Source: Bradyrhizobium forestalis
GTDB taxonomy: Bacteria > Pseudomonadota > Alphaproteobacteria > Rhizobiales > Xanthobacteraceae
DNA: 64,000 bases
Direction of reading: 5' to 3'
Assembly: GCF_002795245.1 (NCBI RefSeq)
Contig: NZ_PGVG01000013.1
Location: 62,001 to 126,000 of the forward strand
In this document: one piece after another, positions 27,255 to 35,439 of the stretch
Numbering within the stretch: the stretch's first letter is position 1
Layout: every line of letters starts with the position of its first letter
The notes under the pieces: model-generated
What the model was told of the DNA's origin: nothing
Database searches by the model: none
What the model saw: only the letters and a program-made list of their open reading frames with translations
Position numbers and translations under genes: made by a program

Positions 27255-28057
27255 GCGAGACTCCATCTCGGTGCACGATGTTCGAGATTGCTCCTGACCG
27301 CTTCGACTTGATTGACGGAGCCGAGCAACGCCGCCTGTTCGGCGGTCTCCGCGGCGAGACCGGCCGCCGCCTCGCAAGTGGCGGACAGGTTGAGCAGTCG
27401 CTTGGCGGCACGGATCGCATCGGGGCTGCGGCCCGCAATTTCACGCGCGGTTGCCAGCGCGGCCGCCACGGGATCGTCGACAAGTCGCGTCGCAAAGCCG
27501 TAGGCAAGCGCTTCGTCGGCCGAAAACACGCGCCCGGTATAGGTCAGCTCACGCACGACATCCTCGCGCGCGAGGCGGCGCATCAATTGCGGGCCGCACA
27601 TATCCGGCACCAGACCCCATTTCACCTCGATGGCCGCGAGCTTCGTATCGGGCGCGAGATAGCGCAGGTCGGCGCCGAGCGCGAGCTGCAAGCCGCCGCC
27701 GAAGGCAATGCCGTGCACCACTGCAATCACGGGCACGGGCAGCTCGCGCCAGAGCCAGACAACGTGCTGCGCGAAGTTTGCGATGCCGTGGGTCCGAAGC
27801 GTCAAATCGACGGACGGAAGCAGCGGCTCGCCATTTGCAGCCGCAAGCATGCGTTCGACATCGAGGCCGGCGCAGAATGCGCGGCCTTCGCCAGACAGTA
27901 CGACGGCTCGAATTTCTGGGCTGGCACGAAGGTCCGCGCCGGCTTCGGCGAGAGCCTCGAACATCGCCGGATCGAGCGCATTCATCTTGGCCGGGCGGTT
28001 CAAGCGTACGTGGGCCACGTCATTCTCGACAACCACACGGATGCGATCGGTCATCAT
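27245..28057 (-). CDS. Enoyl-CoA hydratase/isomerase family protein (crotonase)
   Basis: Crotonase-fold protein of 270 aa. The two oxyanion-hole loops are recognisable: GEGRAFCAGLDVE near residues 56-68 and HGIAFGGGLQLALGAD near 114-129. The region after the second loop reads EVKWGLVPDM, with Glu at a position used for catalysis in many family members. Reaction could be hydration or isomerisation of an acyl-CoA; the exact one is not clear. AAGGAGGAG lies just before the ATG at 28057. Second gene of an operon whose control region has twin TetR-type operators. Confidence 0.9.
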   Translation of the reverse strand: MMTDRIRVVVENDVAHVRLNRPAKMNALDPAMFEALAEAGADLRASPEIRAVVLSGEGRAFCAGLDVERMLAAANGEPLLPSVDLTLRTHGIANFAQHVVWLWRELPVPVIAVVHGIAFGGGLQLALGADLRYLAPDTKLAAIEVKWGLVPDMCGPQLMRRLAREDVVRELTYTGRVFSADEALAYGFATRLVDDPVAAALATAREIAGRSPDAIRAAKRLLNLSATCEAAAGLAAETAEQAALLGSVNQVEAVRSNLEHRAPRWSLAWR

Positions 28058-28087
28058 GCTCCTCCTTTGCGGCCCGGATGAGCAGGT

Positions 28088-28438
28088 TCAGTATCCGCCG
28101 ACCGCCAGCGCGACCACGGCGGCGAGCGCCTTCCAGCCAAAGCCACGTCCGCGCGACCACCAGGCGTTGGCGACGGCCGCAAAGCCGTAGACGGCGACGA
28201 TGGTCGCCACGATCCAGTGCCGCGCGCTGTCCGATTCCAGCGTGGGTGCCGCAAGCAAGAGCACGCCGCCGCCGATCCAGGCGACCGTACCGGCCTGCCA
28301 GACCAGCCGGATCAGCGTGCGCAGGCTTTCCGGGCTGATGGTCGCTTTGGCGAACACCTTGGTTTCGCCCAGCACGCCATGGATCAGGGCGACCACGATT
28401 CCGGCGACGCCGGCACATTGCAGCAGCAGATCACGCAT
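28088..28438 (-). CDS. Small four-helix membrane protein, function unknown
   Basis: Protein of 116 aa with four hydrophobic segments (GVAGIVVALIHGVLG; a segment around TVAWIGGGVLLLAA; WIVATIVAVYGFAAV; and ALAAVVALAVGGY) and a short polar loop with ETKVFAKATISPESLRTL. I do not recognise a named family. First gene of an operon with the crotonase and SDR genes; its ATG at 28438 is only 24 bp from the nearer of two palindromic operators shared with the divergent TetR gene. Confidence 0.75.
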   Translation of the reverse strand: MRDLLLQCAGVAGIVVALIHGVLGETKVFAKATISPESLRTLIRLVWQAGTVAWIGGGVLLLAAPTLESDSARHWIVATIVAVYGFAAVANAWWSRGRGFGWKALAAVVALAVGGY

Positions 28439-28461
28439 CAGCAGACCTCGCTTCCTTCGCC

Positions 28462-28520
28462 ATACAGTGCTGTATGGAGAGATAGGCGCTGGCCAGTCGC
28501 CTGTCAATACACTAATGTAT
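28462..28520. promoter_or_regulatory. Twin TetR-type operators ATACA-N4-TGTAT
   Basis: ATACAGTGCTGTAT (28462-28475) and ATACACTAATGTAT (28507-28520) have identical perfect half-sites ATACA/TGTAT with a 4-bp spacer. Their centres are 45 bp apart, in the gap between a TetR gene and its divergent operon. The layout suggests autoregulation plus control of the operon. Confidence 0.7.
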
Positions 28521-28542
28521 GGTCCGCGCTCGGGAACCCGAC

Positions 28543-29073
28543 ATGACCGAACAACTCTCCGCCGACGACTGGATCCAGGAAGGCCTCAAGGCGCTCGCCA
28601 AGAACGGCTTCACGGCGCTGAAGGCCGATCCGCTCGCCAAGGCCATGGGCGTCTCGCGCGGCAGCTTCTATTGGCATTTTGCCGATCTTGGCGCGTTCCA
28701 AGCCGCGGTGCTGAAGCGCTGGCGCGAGATCGCGGCCGAGCAGATCATCGCCGACGTCGAGGCCGCCGGCGACGAGCCGCTGCAGGCGCTGCTGCGTCGG
28801 TCGTTCGGCGCACGGCTCGATCTCGAGCGCGCGGTGCGCAACTGGGCGGCGTTCGATGCCAGCGCGCAAGCAGCGGTGCGCGCGATCGACCGCCGCAGGC
28901 TCGACTATATCGAGCAGCTGCTGGCGAAACGCGGGCTTGCCCCGGCGACCGCGCAGGCCCGCGCGCAGATCCTGTACTGGACATTTCTCGGCTTTGCCCT
29001 GTCCGGAGCGCCGGTGCCGGCGGCACGGCTCGGAGCCCTGCTCGGCGAGCTTCTGACGATGGTCTCCGCCTAG
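28543..29073 (+). CDS. TetR/AcrR family transcriptional regulator
   Basis: Repressor-type protein of 176 aa. The N-terminal helix-turn-helix domain includes GLKALAKNGFTALKADPLAKAMG, written here only to mark residues 13-35, with the recognition helix in VSRGSFYWHFAD. The C-terminal ligand domain is helical and ends LGALLGELLTMVSA. The ATG at 28543 (MTEQLS) has GGGA upstream; an ATG at 28519 would overlap the second operator. It probably represses the divergent three-gene operon and itself; the ligand may be an acyl-CoA or related compound, judged only by the crotonase neighbour. Confidence 0.9.
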   Translation: MTEQLSADDWIQEGLKALAKNGFTALKADPLAKAMGVSRGSFYWHFADLGAFQAAVLKRWREIAAEQIIADVEAAGDEPLQALLRRSFGARLDLERAVRNWAAFDASAQAAVRAIDRRRLDYIEQLLAKRGLAPATAQARAQILYWTFLGFALSGAPVPAARLGALLGELLTMVSA

Positions 29074-29132
29074 GCTCGCGATGGGCGGCCGCGAATTTCT
29101 ATGCTAAAGGCAACCGATTGCCGGAGACCCCG

Positions 29133-29330
29133 ATGAACGCGCCCACCGAACGTCCCGAAGCCAGCGTCGATCCCAAATTGCTGGAGATTCTGGTCTGCCC
29201 GCTGACCAAGGGCCCGCTGGAGTTCGATTCTGCAAAGCAGGAGCTGATCTCGCGCAGCGCCAAGCTCGCCTATCCCATTCGCGACGGCATTCCGATCATG
29301 CTGCCGGAAGAGGCGCGCAAGATCGATTGA
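29133..29330 (+). CDS. Trm112 family protein
   Basis: Protein of 65 aa with the Trm112 core LLEILVCPLTKGPLEF and YPIRDGIPIMLPEEAR. In eukaryotes and archaea Trm112 activates several methyltransferases; the role of bacterial homologues (YcaR type) is less clear. Only one of the four zinc-ligand cysteines is present, as is usual for the short bacterial form. The ATG at 29133 has CGGAGA upstream. It lies 59 bp after the TetR gene on the same strand but does not obviously belong to it functionally. Confidence 0.92.
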   Translation: MNAPTERPEASVDPKLLEILVCPLTKGPLEFDSAKQELISRSAKLAYPIRDGIPIMLPEEARKID

Positions 29331-29376
29331 GCGCACGTCGCTCGGATGGAGCGCTTTGCCCGCGCCACACGCCGGT

Positions 29377-29520
29377 GTCATCCCCGCGAAAGCGGGGATC
29401 CATAACCACAGGAAGTGGTTGTGGCGCGAGACTGGTAACTCCGAGCTTTCGCAAAACCAATGCTGCGGCGTATGGGTCCCGGATCTACGCGCGCTTAGGG
29501 ACGCGCTTGTCCGGGACGAC
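29377..29520. repeat. Extragenic palindrome, family B
   Basis: Starts GTCATCCCCGCGAAAGCGGGGATCC, whose two halves form a local hairpin, then continues with the CCATAACCACAGGAAGTGG core and ends GCGCTTGTCCGGGACGAC. Shares core segments with 16855-16994. It lies between the convergent Trm112 and ubiquinone hydroxylase genes. Confidence 0.75.
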
Positions 29521-29555
29521 GGAGAGAGTGGGGCGGGAGCCCCCGAAACGTCCGG

Positions 29556-30776
29556 CTACAACGCCTCGCCCTTCAACAGCCGCGGCACCTCACCGGTGAG
29601 TCCGGCAGCCTGGCGGATGAAGAGGTTCTTCAGCGGCGGGGCGCGGTCGACGAGGCCGAGGCCGATGTCGCGCACCGTGCGCAACAGCGTCGACTGGTTG
29701 GAGAACAGGAAGTTCAGCGAGTTGGTAGCAACGCCCATCGCCATGGTGTCGAAGCGGCGCCAGCGCTGGTAGCGCTCGAGCACGTCCGCCCCGCCGAGAT
29801 CCATGCCGAGCCGCGCGGCGTCGACCACGACCTCGGCCAGCGCCGCGACGTCCTTCAGCCCCATGTTGAGGCCCTGACCTGCAATGGGGTGGATGACGTG
29901 GGCGGCATCGCCGACCAGCGCGAGGCGCTCGGCGATGAAGGAACGCGCGACGAAATAGGACAGCGGAAACGCGCGCGGCTTATCGAGCGCCTTCACCTCG
30001 CCGAGATGCAGGCCGAAGCGCTGCTCGAGCTCGCCGTGAAATTCCTCCTCGCTCAGCGCAACGATACGTGCGGCCTCGGCTCGGCGCTCGGTCCACACCA
30101 GCGAGGAACGCTTGCCCGAGAGCGGCAGGATCGCAAAGGGACCTGCGGGCAAGAAGTGCTCTTCGGCGCGGCCTTCGTGATCGCGCTCATGCCCGACGGT
30201 GACGACGATGCCGGACTGGTCATACTCCCAGCCATGGGTGACGATGCCGGCACGCTCACGCAGCTTCGACCGCGCGCCGTCGGCGGCGACCAAGAGGCTC
30301 GCCGCGATCACGCTGCCATCGCCGAGCGTCACGTCGATGCCGTCGGTGCGCGCATCGTAGGATGCAACCGTGGTGGCGCGAAGGTCGATGCCCTCGGCCT
30401 CGGCGCGCACCACCAGCGCATCGATCAGGCGGCGGTTCTCGACCATGTGGGCAAAGGGCTCGCCCGGCGCGACATCGCCGGCGAAATTCAGGAACACGGG
30501 ACGGGTGGCGTCCTCCAGCTTCGAATCGGTTACGACCATGTCGAGGATCGGCTGCGCCTCGCCCCTGACGTCGTCCCAGGCGCCGATCGCCTCGAACAGG
30601 CGGCGGCAGGCGGCGACGATCGCGGTGGCCCGGGGGTCTCGGCTCGGACGCGTGCTGAGCGCGGGATCGGCGACGATGACGGGAATCTCGGGCCCGAGCC
30701 CCTGGCGCAGCGCCAGGGCCAGCGCGAGCCCCGCAAACGCGCCGCCACCGATGACAATGCTACCCTGTACCGACAT
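29556..30776 (-). CDS. UbiH/UbiF/VisC-type FAD-dependent hydroxylase (ubiquinone biosynthesis)
   Basis: Flavin monooxygenase of 406 aa. The N-terminal dinucleotide motif is IVIGGGAFAGLALALAL; the central DG motif is VAADGARSKLRE near residue 165; the second FAD motif GDAAHVIHPIAGQGLNMG lies near 290. These are hallmarks of the UbiH/COQ6 family, which adds a hydroxyl group to the ubiquinone ring. Which position it hydroxylates (as UbiL, UbiM or another rhizobial type) cannot be told. The ATG at 30776 begins MSVQGSIVIGGG; a TTG two codons upstream is possible. Confidence 0.92.
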   Translation of the reverse strand: MSVQGSIVIGGGAFAGLALALALRQGLGPEIPVIVADPALSTRPSRDPRATAIVAACRRLFEAIGAWDDVRGEAQPILDMVVTDSKLEDATRPVFLNFAGDVAPGEPFAHMVENRRLIDALVVRAEAEGIDLRATTVASYDARTDGIDVTLGDGSVIAASLLVAADGARSKLRERAGIVTHGWEYDQSGIVVTVGHERDHEGRAEEHFLPAGPFAILPLSGKRSSLVWTERRAEAARIVALSEEEFHGELEQRFGLHLGEVKALDKPRAFPLSYFVARSFIAERLALVGDAAHVIHPIAGQGLNMGLKDVAALAEVVVDAARLGMDLGGADVLERYQRWRRFDTMAMGVATNSLNFLFSNQSTLLRTVRDIGLGLVDRAPPLKNLFIRQAAGLTGEVPRLLKGEAL

Positions 30777-30867
30777 ACCCAAGCTTCCCGGTCAATTCTC
30801 GGTCTTGCTAGCAGACTTGAGCTGGGCGAAACAGTGCGGTGAAACGAGGGCGGAACGGCCTCTTTCG

Positions 30868-30978
30868 GTCATTCCGGGGCGCGCAACGCGCGAACCCGGG
30901 ATCCAGAGGTTATCAGCTCGAGATTCTCAGGTGCGCAATTGCGCACCATAGTTCGCACTGCGTGCGCCCCGGAATGAC
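30868..30978. repeat. Extragenic palindrome, family A
   Basis: GTCATTCCGGGGCGCGC at the left end pairs with GTGCGCCCCGGAATGAC at the right end. An extra inner hairpin GGTGCGCAATTGCGCACC is specific to this copy. Here the element lies between divergent genes, so it separates promoters rather than transcript ends. Confidence 0.85.
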
Positions 30979-30999
30979 GCGGCATTAGAAAGCACCACC

Positions 31000-31863
31000 A
31001 TGTCCAAGAGCCTGATCGACCTGATCTCGATCCTCGACCTCGAACAGCTCGAGGTGAATCTGTTCCGCGGCAACAGCCCGAAGACGAGCTGGCAGCGGGT
31101 GTTCGGCGGCCAGGTGATCGGGCAGGCGATGGTCGCCGCCTGCCGCACCGTGGAGGGCCGGCTGCCGCATTCGCTGCATTGTTATTTCATCCTGCCGGGC
31201 GATCCGCAGATCCCGATCATCTACCAGGTGGAACGCCTGCGCGACGGCAAGAGCTATTCGACCCGCCGCGTCACCGCGATCCAGCATGGCAACGCGATCT
31301 TCTCGATCATGGTGTCGTTCCACGCCGAGGAGGAGAGTGCGTTCGACCATCAGGACAAGATGCCCGACGTGCCGCCGCCGGAAAAGCTCACGGCGGAGGA
31401 GGTGGCGAAGCAGCCGATGTTCCGCGAGATGCCGGAGTTCATCCGCCGCTACTACGAATCTGACCGCCCGATCGAGCTGCGCCCGGTCGAGCTCGGCCGC
31501 TATTTCGGCCAGAAGATCGACGACGGCCGCATCCACGTCTGGATCAAGACCGCGGCGAAGCTGCCCGACGATCCGGCGCTGCATATGTGCGCGCTCGCCT
31601 ACGCCTCCGACTTCTCGCTGCTCGATGCGATCATGGCACGCTACGGCCGCACGCTGTTCGACAAGCGCATGATGCCTGCGAGCCTCGACCACGCGATGTG
31701 GTTTCACCGCCCGTTCCGCGCCGACGAATGGCTGCTCTATGCGCAGGATTCGCCGAGCGCGCAATCGGGCCGCGGACTGACCCGCGGCTCGATCTTCAAG
31801 CCTGACGGCACGCTGGTCGCCTCCGTCGCGCAGGAAGGCTCGGTGCGCGAGCGGAGGAGCTGA
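31000..31863 (+). CDS. tesB: Acyl-CoA thioesterase II (TesB)
   Basis: Double hot-dog thioesterase of 287 aa that hydrolyses medium and long acyl-CoA. The N-terminal domain shows QRVFGGQVIGQAMVAA and SLHCYFILPGDP; the C-terminal domain contains the DFSLLDAIM segment (residues 205-213) with the catalytic Asp region and ends with GSIFKPDGTLVASVAQEG, typical of TesB. The usual length is about 285 aa. It stands alone between repeats and a convergent membrane-protein gene. Confidence 0.95.
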   Translation: MSKSLIDLISILDLEQLEVNLFRGNSPKTSWQRVFGGQVIGQAMVAACRTVEGRLPHSLHCYFILPGDPQIPIIYQVERLRDGKSYSTRRVTAIQHGNAIFSIMVSFHAEEESAFDHQDKMPDVPPPEKLTAEEVAKQPMFREMPEFIRRYYESDRPIELRPVELGRYFGQKIDDGRIHVWIKTAAKLPDDPALHMCALAYASDFSLLDAIMARYGRTLFDKRMMPASLDHAMWFHRPFRADEWLLYAQDSPSAQSGRGLTRGSIFKPDGTLVASVAQEGSVRERRS

Positions 31864-31902
31864 TCATCTCAGGCGCGGCTCACCGCGCTTGGGATTTCTC
31901 GA

Positions 31903-32784
31903 TCACGCCGAGCCGCGCGGTGCGAGCTCGGTCTGCGACGCGAACCAGTTCATGATCCAGCGATACACCCACGGAATCGGGATGATCAGGCTGGACAGGA
32001 TCGCAGCCACGATGCCGCGCCAGAGGATGTCGAGACCGCTGCCCTTGAAAACGATCTCGCGCCGCGTGCCCTCGATGCTGCGGCAGAACCAGCGCAGCTG
32101 GGCCGCGGCCACCCAGGCCCAGCCGATGATGGTGATGATGGAAATCGCGAACAGCAGATTCCAGCCGATATAGGCCCAGACCGAACCGGTGAAGCTCAGG
32201 CCCAGCGGCTGCCCGTTGGAGGCGAGGTTCGCGATCATCCATTTGATCAGCAGCCAGTAGAGCACGATCTGGACGATGAACAGCAGATTGCTGAGCAACT
32301 GGCTGCCGACGAAGCCGAGCGCGATCGCCAGAACGATGAAGCCGAAAAACCACGGCACCAGCGTCATAGCGCTGCCGGTGAAACTGAGATTGGGGCGCCC
32401 GGGGACCTTGACGCAGGGCACGATCCATTTCGTGTACCAGACGAACAGCCACGGCACCGGGATGATGAAGCACGAGCCGATCGCGAGCACGAGCGTGCGC
32501 CAGGTGAACTCGAGGATGCCGAAATCGACGGCGAGCGATCCGCCGCTGGCCGCGCCGCCGTAACCACCAGCACCCATCATCGGCGGGCCGCCGCCCGGTA
32601 TCATCGGCGGAGCACCGCCGCCGAGCAGGCCGGGGATCTCGGCGGCCTTCTGCCAGCCGGCCATGCCCTCGGTCCATACCAACGTGTCCGAACGGACGAC
32701 GCCCTGGGCGATCAGATCGCGGAACTGCCCTTCCGGAAAGGGCCCCTGCTGCTTGCCCTCGGATGCGTAAAACCAACTCGCCAT
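31903..32784 (-). CDS. GYF_2 (DUF4339) domain membrane protein with DUF898-like region
   Basis: Protein of 293 aa. The N-terminal GYF_2 domain (residues 1-50) has WFYASEGKQQGPFPEGQF and DTLVWTEGMAGWQKA. A Gly/Pro-rich linker follows (about 55-85), then a membrane part with about six helices arranged as two similar halves; both halves contain LSFTGSA or LSFTGSV. That repeat and the helix pattern resemble DUF898 (YjgN-like) proteins. GYF_2 domains bind proline-rich peptides, so the linker might be a partner, but function is unknown. Confidence 0.85.
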   Translation of the reverse strand: MASWFYASEGKQQGPFPEGQFRDLIAQGVVRSDTLVWTEGMAGWQKAAEIPGLLGGGAPPMIPGGGPPMMGAGGYGGAASGGSLAVDFGILEFTWRTLVLAIGSCFIIPVPWLFVWYTKWIVPCVKVPGRPNLSFTGSAMTLVPWFFGFIVLAIALGFVGSQLLSNLLFIVQIVLYWLLIKWMIANLASNGQPLGLSFTGSVWAYIGWNLLFAISIITIIGWAWVAAAQLRWFCRSIEGTRREIVFKGSGLDILWRGIVAAILSSLIIPIPWVYRWIMNWFASQTELAPRGSA

Positions 32785-33035
32785 GAAGCGTCCCCCTCGA
32801 ACATACTTATGTACTGGCCAAGGCGCTTAGGTTCACCGCTTCGGTTCACCGCATCCATGCCAAAAATGCATTGTGAAGGATGAACGGATGCCCTGTACAG
32901 AGGCGGCCATTCACATGGCCAAACGTTTTTCCGCTTCAATATGCAACTTTTTTGTGCCATTTGCCCGGAAAGATGCCAGATTGACGCGGCGCCGGGGACA
33001 TACGGCGTGGCGCATCCCGGGAAATAGGCCTGACC

Positions 33036-33374
33036 ATGAAACTCGTCGTCGCGATCATCAAACCCTTCAAGCTCGATGAGGTCCGCCAGGCCCTGACGGC
33101 GATCGGCGTTCACGGCATGACCGTGACCGAGGTGAAGGGCTATGGCCGCCAGAAGGGCCACACCGAGATCTACCGCGGCGCCGAATATGTCGTGAACTTC
33201 CTGCCCAAGCTGCGCATCGAGATCGCGGTCGCCTCCGACGTCGCGGACAAGGCGGTCAGCGTGATCACCGCGACCGCGCGCACCGGCCAGATCGGTGACG
33301 GCAAGATCTTCGTCACGCCGATCGACCACGCGCTGCGCATCCGCACCGGCGAGACCGACAGCGACGCGCTCTGA
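33036..33374 (+). CDS. glnK: P-II family nitrogen regulatory protein GlnK (copy 1)
   Basis: PII signal protein of 112 aa that senses 2-oxoglutarate, ATP/ADP and, through uridylylation, glutamine. The T-loop contains GYGRQKGHTEIYRGAEY with the uridylylation tyrosine 51 (in EIYRG). The B-loop is TGQIGDGKIFV and the C-terminal RIRTGE is intact. It binds and plugs the AmtB channel encoded 77 bp downstream. I see no sigma-54 promoter in the 250 bp upstream, unlike the second copy. About 80% of residues agree with copy 2 by eye. Confidence 0.96.
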   Translation: MKLVVAIIKPFKLDEVRQALTAIGVHGMTVTEVKGYGRQKGHTEIYRGAEYVVNFLPKLRIEIAVASDVADKAVSVITATARTGQIGDGKIFVTPIDHALRIRTGETDSDAL

Positions 33375-33451
33375 ACCAAGCAAATCTGTTTCGATCGCAC
33401 CGGGCAACGACGCTACAGCGTGCGACGCCAATTGATGCCGGGGGGAACGAT

Positions 33452-34753
33452 ATGGCGGGATTGTTGCGCCGCGCAGCTGCCATGGCTGCGCCAGTCGGAT
33501 TTATGTCCGTCGTAGCTTCGCCGGCGCGCGCCGCCGCTTCCGAGATCAACACCGCCGACACCGCCTGGATGATCGTCGCCACAGCGCTGGTGCTGATGAT
33601 GACGATCCCGGGGCTCGCGCTGTTCTATTCCGGCATGGTGCGCAAGAAGAACGTGCTCGCCACCATGGCGCAGAGCCTCGCCGCCGTGACGCTGATCTCC
33701 ATTCTCTGGGTCGCGTTCGGCTATTCGCTGTGCTTCGTCGGCGACGGGCCGTGGATCGGCACGCTCGACCGCTGGTTCCTCGCCGGCATGACGCTCGACA
33801 GCGTCAACCCCGCGGCGAAGACGATCCCGGAAGCATTGTTCATGCTGTACCAGATGACGTTTGCGATCATCACGGTGGCGCTGGTCGCGGGCTCGGTCGC
33901 CGACCGGATGCGGTTCTCGGCCTATCTGTTGTTCTCCGTCGCCTGGTTCATCTTCGTCTACATTCCGCTGGCACATTGGGTCTGGGGCGGCGGCTTCCTC
34001 AACAGCCTGGGCGTGCTCGATTTCGCCGGCGGCCTCGTGGTGCATCTGTCGGCCGGCACCGGCGGCCTCGTTGCCGCCAAGGTGATGGGACGCCGTCACG
34101 GCTACGGCACCGAGAATCTCTCGCCGTTCGATCTGTCGCTGGCGGTGATGGGCACGGGCCTGTTGTGGGTCGGCTGGTTCGGCTTCAACGGCGGCTCGGC
34201 GGGCGCGGCCAATTCGCGCGCGGTGATGGCCATCATCGCGACCCATCTCGCCGCCTGCTCCGGCGCACTGACCTGGGGCGCGATCGAATGGTCGACGCGG
34301 CGCAAGCCCTCTGTGCTCGGCATGATCTCCGGCGCGGTGGCGGGGCTCGGCACCATCACGCCGGCCTCCGGCTTCGTCGCGCCCTGGCACGGCATCGTCA
34401 TCGGCGTCGTCGCCGGAGCAGTCTGCTACTGGGCCTGTACCTGGCTGAAGCACCGCTTCGACTATGACGATTCGCTCGACGTCTTCGGCGTCCACGGCAT
34501 CGGCGGCCTGACCGGCACCCTGCTTGGCGGCGTGTTCGCGACCAGCGCCATTGGCGGCACCGCCGGCCTGCTGGAGGGCCATCCTCAGCAGCTCCTGATC
34601 CAGTTCTACGGGGTTGCCGTCACCTTCGTCTGGTCGGCGGGCGTGAGCTTTGTCCTGCTCAAGCTGGTCGGCCTGTTCGTGCCCTTGCGCGTATCCCGTG
34701 AGCACGAGCTCGAAGGACTGGATATTTCGCAGCACGGTGAAGCCCTGCAATAG
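33452..34753 (+). CDS. amtB: Ammonium transporter AmtB (copy 1)
   Basis: Trimeric inner-membrane ammonium channel of 433 aa. A cleavable N-terminal signal-like segment (residues 1-28, ending ASPARAA) precedes eleven membrane helices. The twin pore histidines sit in LDFAGGLVVHLSAG and LDVFGVHGIGG, and the Amt signature DFAGG is present. The C-terminal tail ends LEGLDISQHGE, the part that binds GlnK. It is shorter than copy 2 because it lacks a periplasmic insertion. Ribosome-binding site GGGGGGAA lies before the ATG at 33452. Confidence 0.95.
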   Translation: MAGLLRRAAAMAAPVGFMSVVASPARAAASEINTADTAWMIVATALVLMMTIPGLALFYSGMVRKKNVLATMAQSLAAVTLISILWVAFGYSLCFVGDGPWIGTLDRWFLAGMTLDSVNPAAKTIPEALFMLYQMTFAIITVALVAGSVADRMRFSAYLLFSVAWFIFVYIPLAHWVWGGGFLNSLGVLDFAGGLVVHLSAGTGGLVAAKVMGRRHGYGTENLSPFDLSLAVMGTGLLWVGWFGFNGGSAGAANSRAVMAIIATHLAACSGALTWGAIEWSTRRKPSVLGMISGAVAGLGTITPASGFVAPWHGIVIGVVAGAVCYWACTWLKHRFDYDDSLDVFGVHGIGGLTGTLLGGVFATSAIGGTAGLLEGHPQQLLIQFYGVAVTFVWSAGVSFVLLKLVGLFVPLRVSREHELEGLDISQHGEALQ

Positions 34754-34941
34754 GCGCTGGCGCTACGAAATTACCTTCTCGCTGCACGACACATGAGCAA
34801 CATTGTGTCGACAGCCTGTCGTGCCCTCGTTTTGAGCAGGCGTGACCACGTTTTGAGCGCGACGTAATAGCGCACTGCACTGCAATACCCGCCAAACGCG
34901 AAAACACCCGCTTTCATAATCCGTTAGGCAATACGCCCGAT
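34754..34941. promoter_or_regulatory. Control region upstream of the second glnK: dyads and a direct repeat
   Basis: This stretch holds CGACACA-N9-TGTGTCG (34788-34810), a 7-bp inverted repeat, and two copies of CGTTTTGAGC (34828-34837 and 34849-34858) exactly 21 bp apart. The repeats lie about 85-115 bp upstream of a sigma-54-type promoter, the usual place for enhancer sites. No match to the textbook NtrC site is evident. Confidence 0.4.
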
Positions 34942-34958
34942 CTGGCACGGCATTTGAT
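34942..34958 (+). promoter_or_regulatory. Sigma-54-type -24/-12 promoter of the second glnK-amtB module
   Basis: CTGGCACGGCATTTGAT matches the sigma-54 consensus TGGCACG-N4-TTGC at correct spacing, with one departure (TTGA for TTGC). It lies about 105 bp upstream of the GlnK ATG at 35064, so nitrogen control through RpoN and NtrC is expected. Confidence 0.7.
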
Positions 34959-35063
34959 TCTAGGGGGGCGGCTGTGCCCGCGTAGTGAAACGTCTCCCTC
35001 GTGGCGAACCAGTCGAGCAACGCCCGGCCACGTCCGGACCGGGCCCAAGCGGGGATAGGACCC

Positions 35064-35402
35064 ATGAAAATTGTTATGGCGATTATCAAGCCATTCAAGC
35101 TGGAAGAAGTCCGGGACGCCCTGACCGCCATCGGCGTTCACGGTCTCACGGTGACGGAAGTCAAGGGGTATGGCCGCCAGAAGGGCCATACGGAAATCTA
35201 TCGCGGCGCCGAATATGCCGTGAGCTTCCTGCCCAAGATCAAGATCGAGGTCGCTGTCGCATCCGACCAGGTCGACAAGACCATCGATGCCATCACGTCC
35301 GCGGCGAAAACCGGACAGATCGGCGACGGCAAGATCTTCGTCATCAACCTCGACCATGCGGTGCGCATCCGCACCGGCGAGGCCGATGCCGCGGCCCTCT
35401 GA
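35064..35402 (+). CDS. glnK: P-II family nitrogen regulatory protein GlnK (copy 2)
   Basis: PII protein of 112 aa, with the same landmarks as copy 1: T-loop GYGRQKGHTEIYRGAEY with Tyr51, B-loop TGQIGDGKIFV, C-terminal RIRTGEADAAAL. The ATG at 35064 (MKIVMAII) is the family start; an upstream in-frame ATG at 35001 adds a Pro/Arg-rich leader not found in PII proteins. It is preceded by a sigma-54-type promoter and followed at 37 bp by its own amtB, so the pair is probably induced under nitrogen limitation. Confidence 0.97.
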   Translation: MKIVMAIIKPFKLEEVRDALTAIGVHGLTVTEVKGYGRQKGHTEIYRGAEYAVSFLPKIKIEVAVASDQVDKTIDAITSAAKTGQIGDGKIFVINLDHAVRIRTGEADAAAL

Positions 35403-35439
35403 TTTCGCGCTCAACCTTATCCAAGCAGGAGTAAACAAT

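Noticed and set aside
32785..33035. Sigma-54 promoter for the first glnK-amtB module
   Set aside because: I searched the 250 bp for a GG-N10-GC pattern in a TGGCAC/TTGC context and found no acceptable match.
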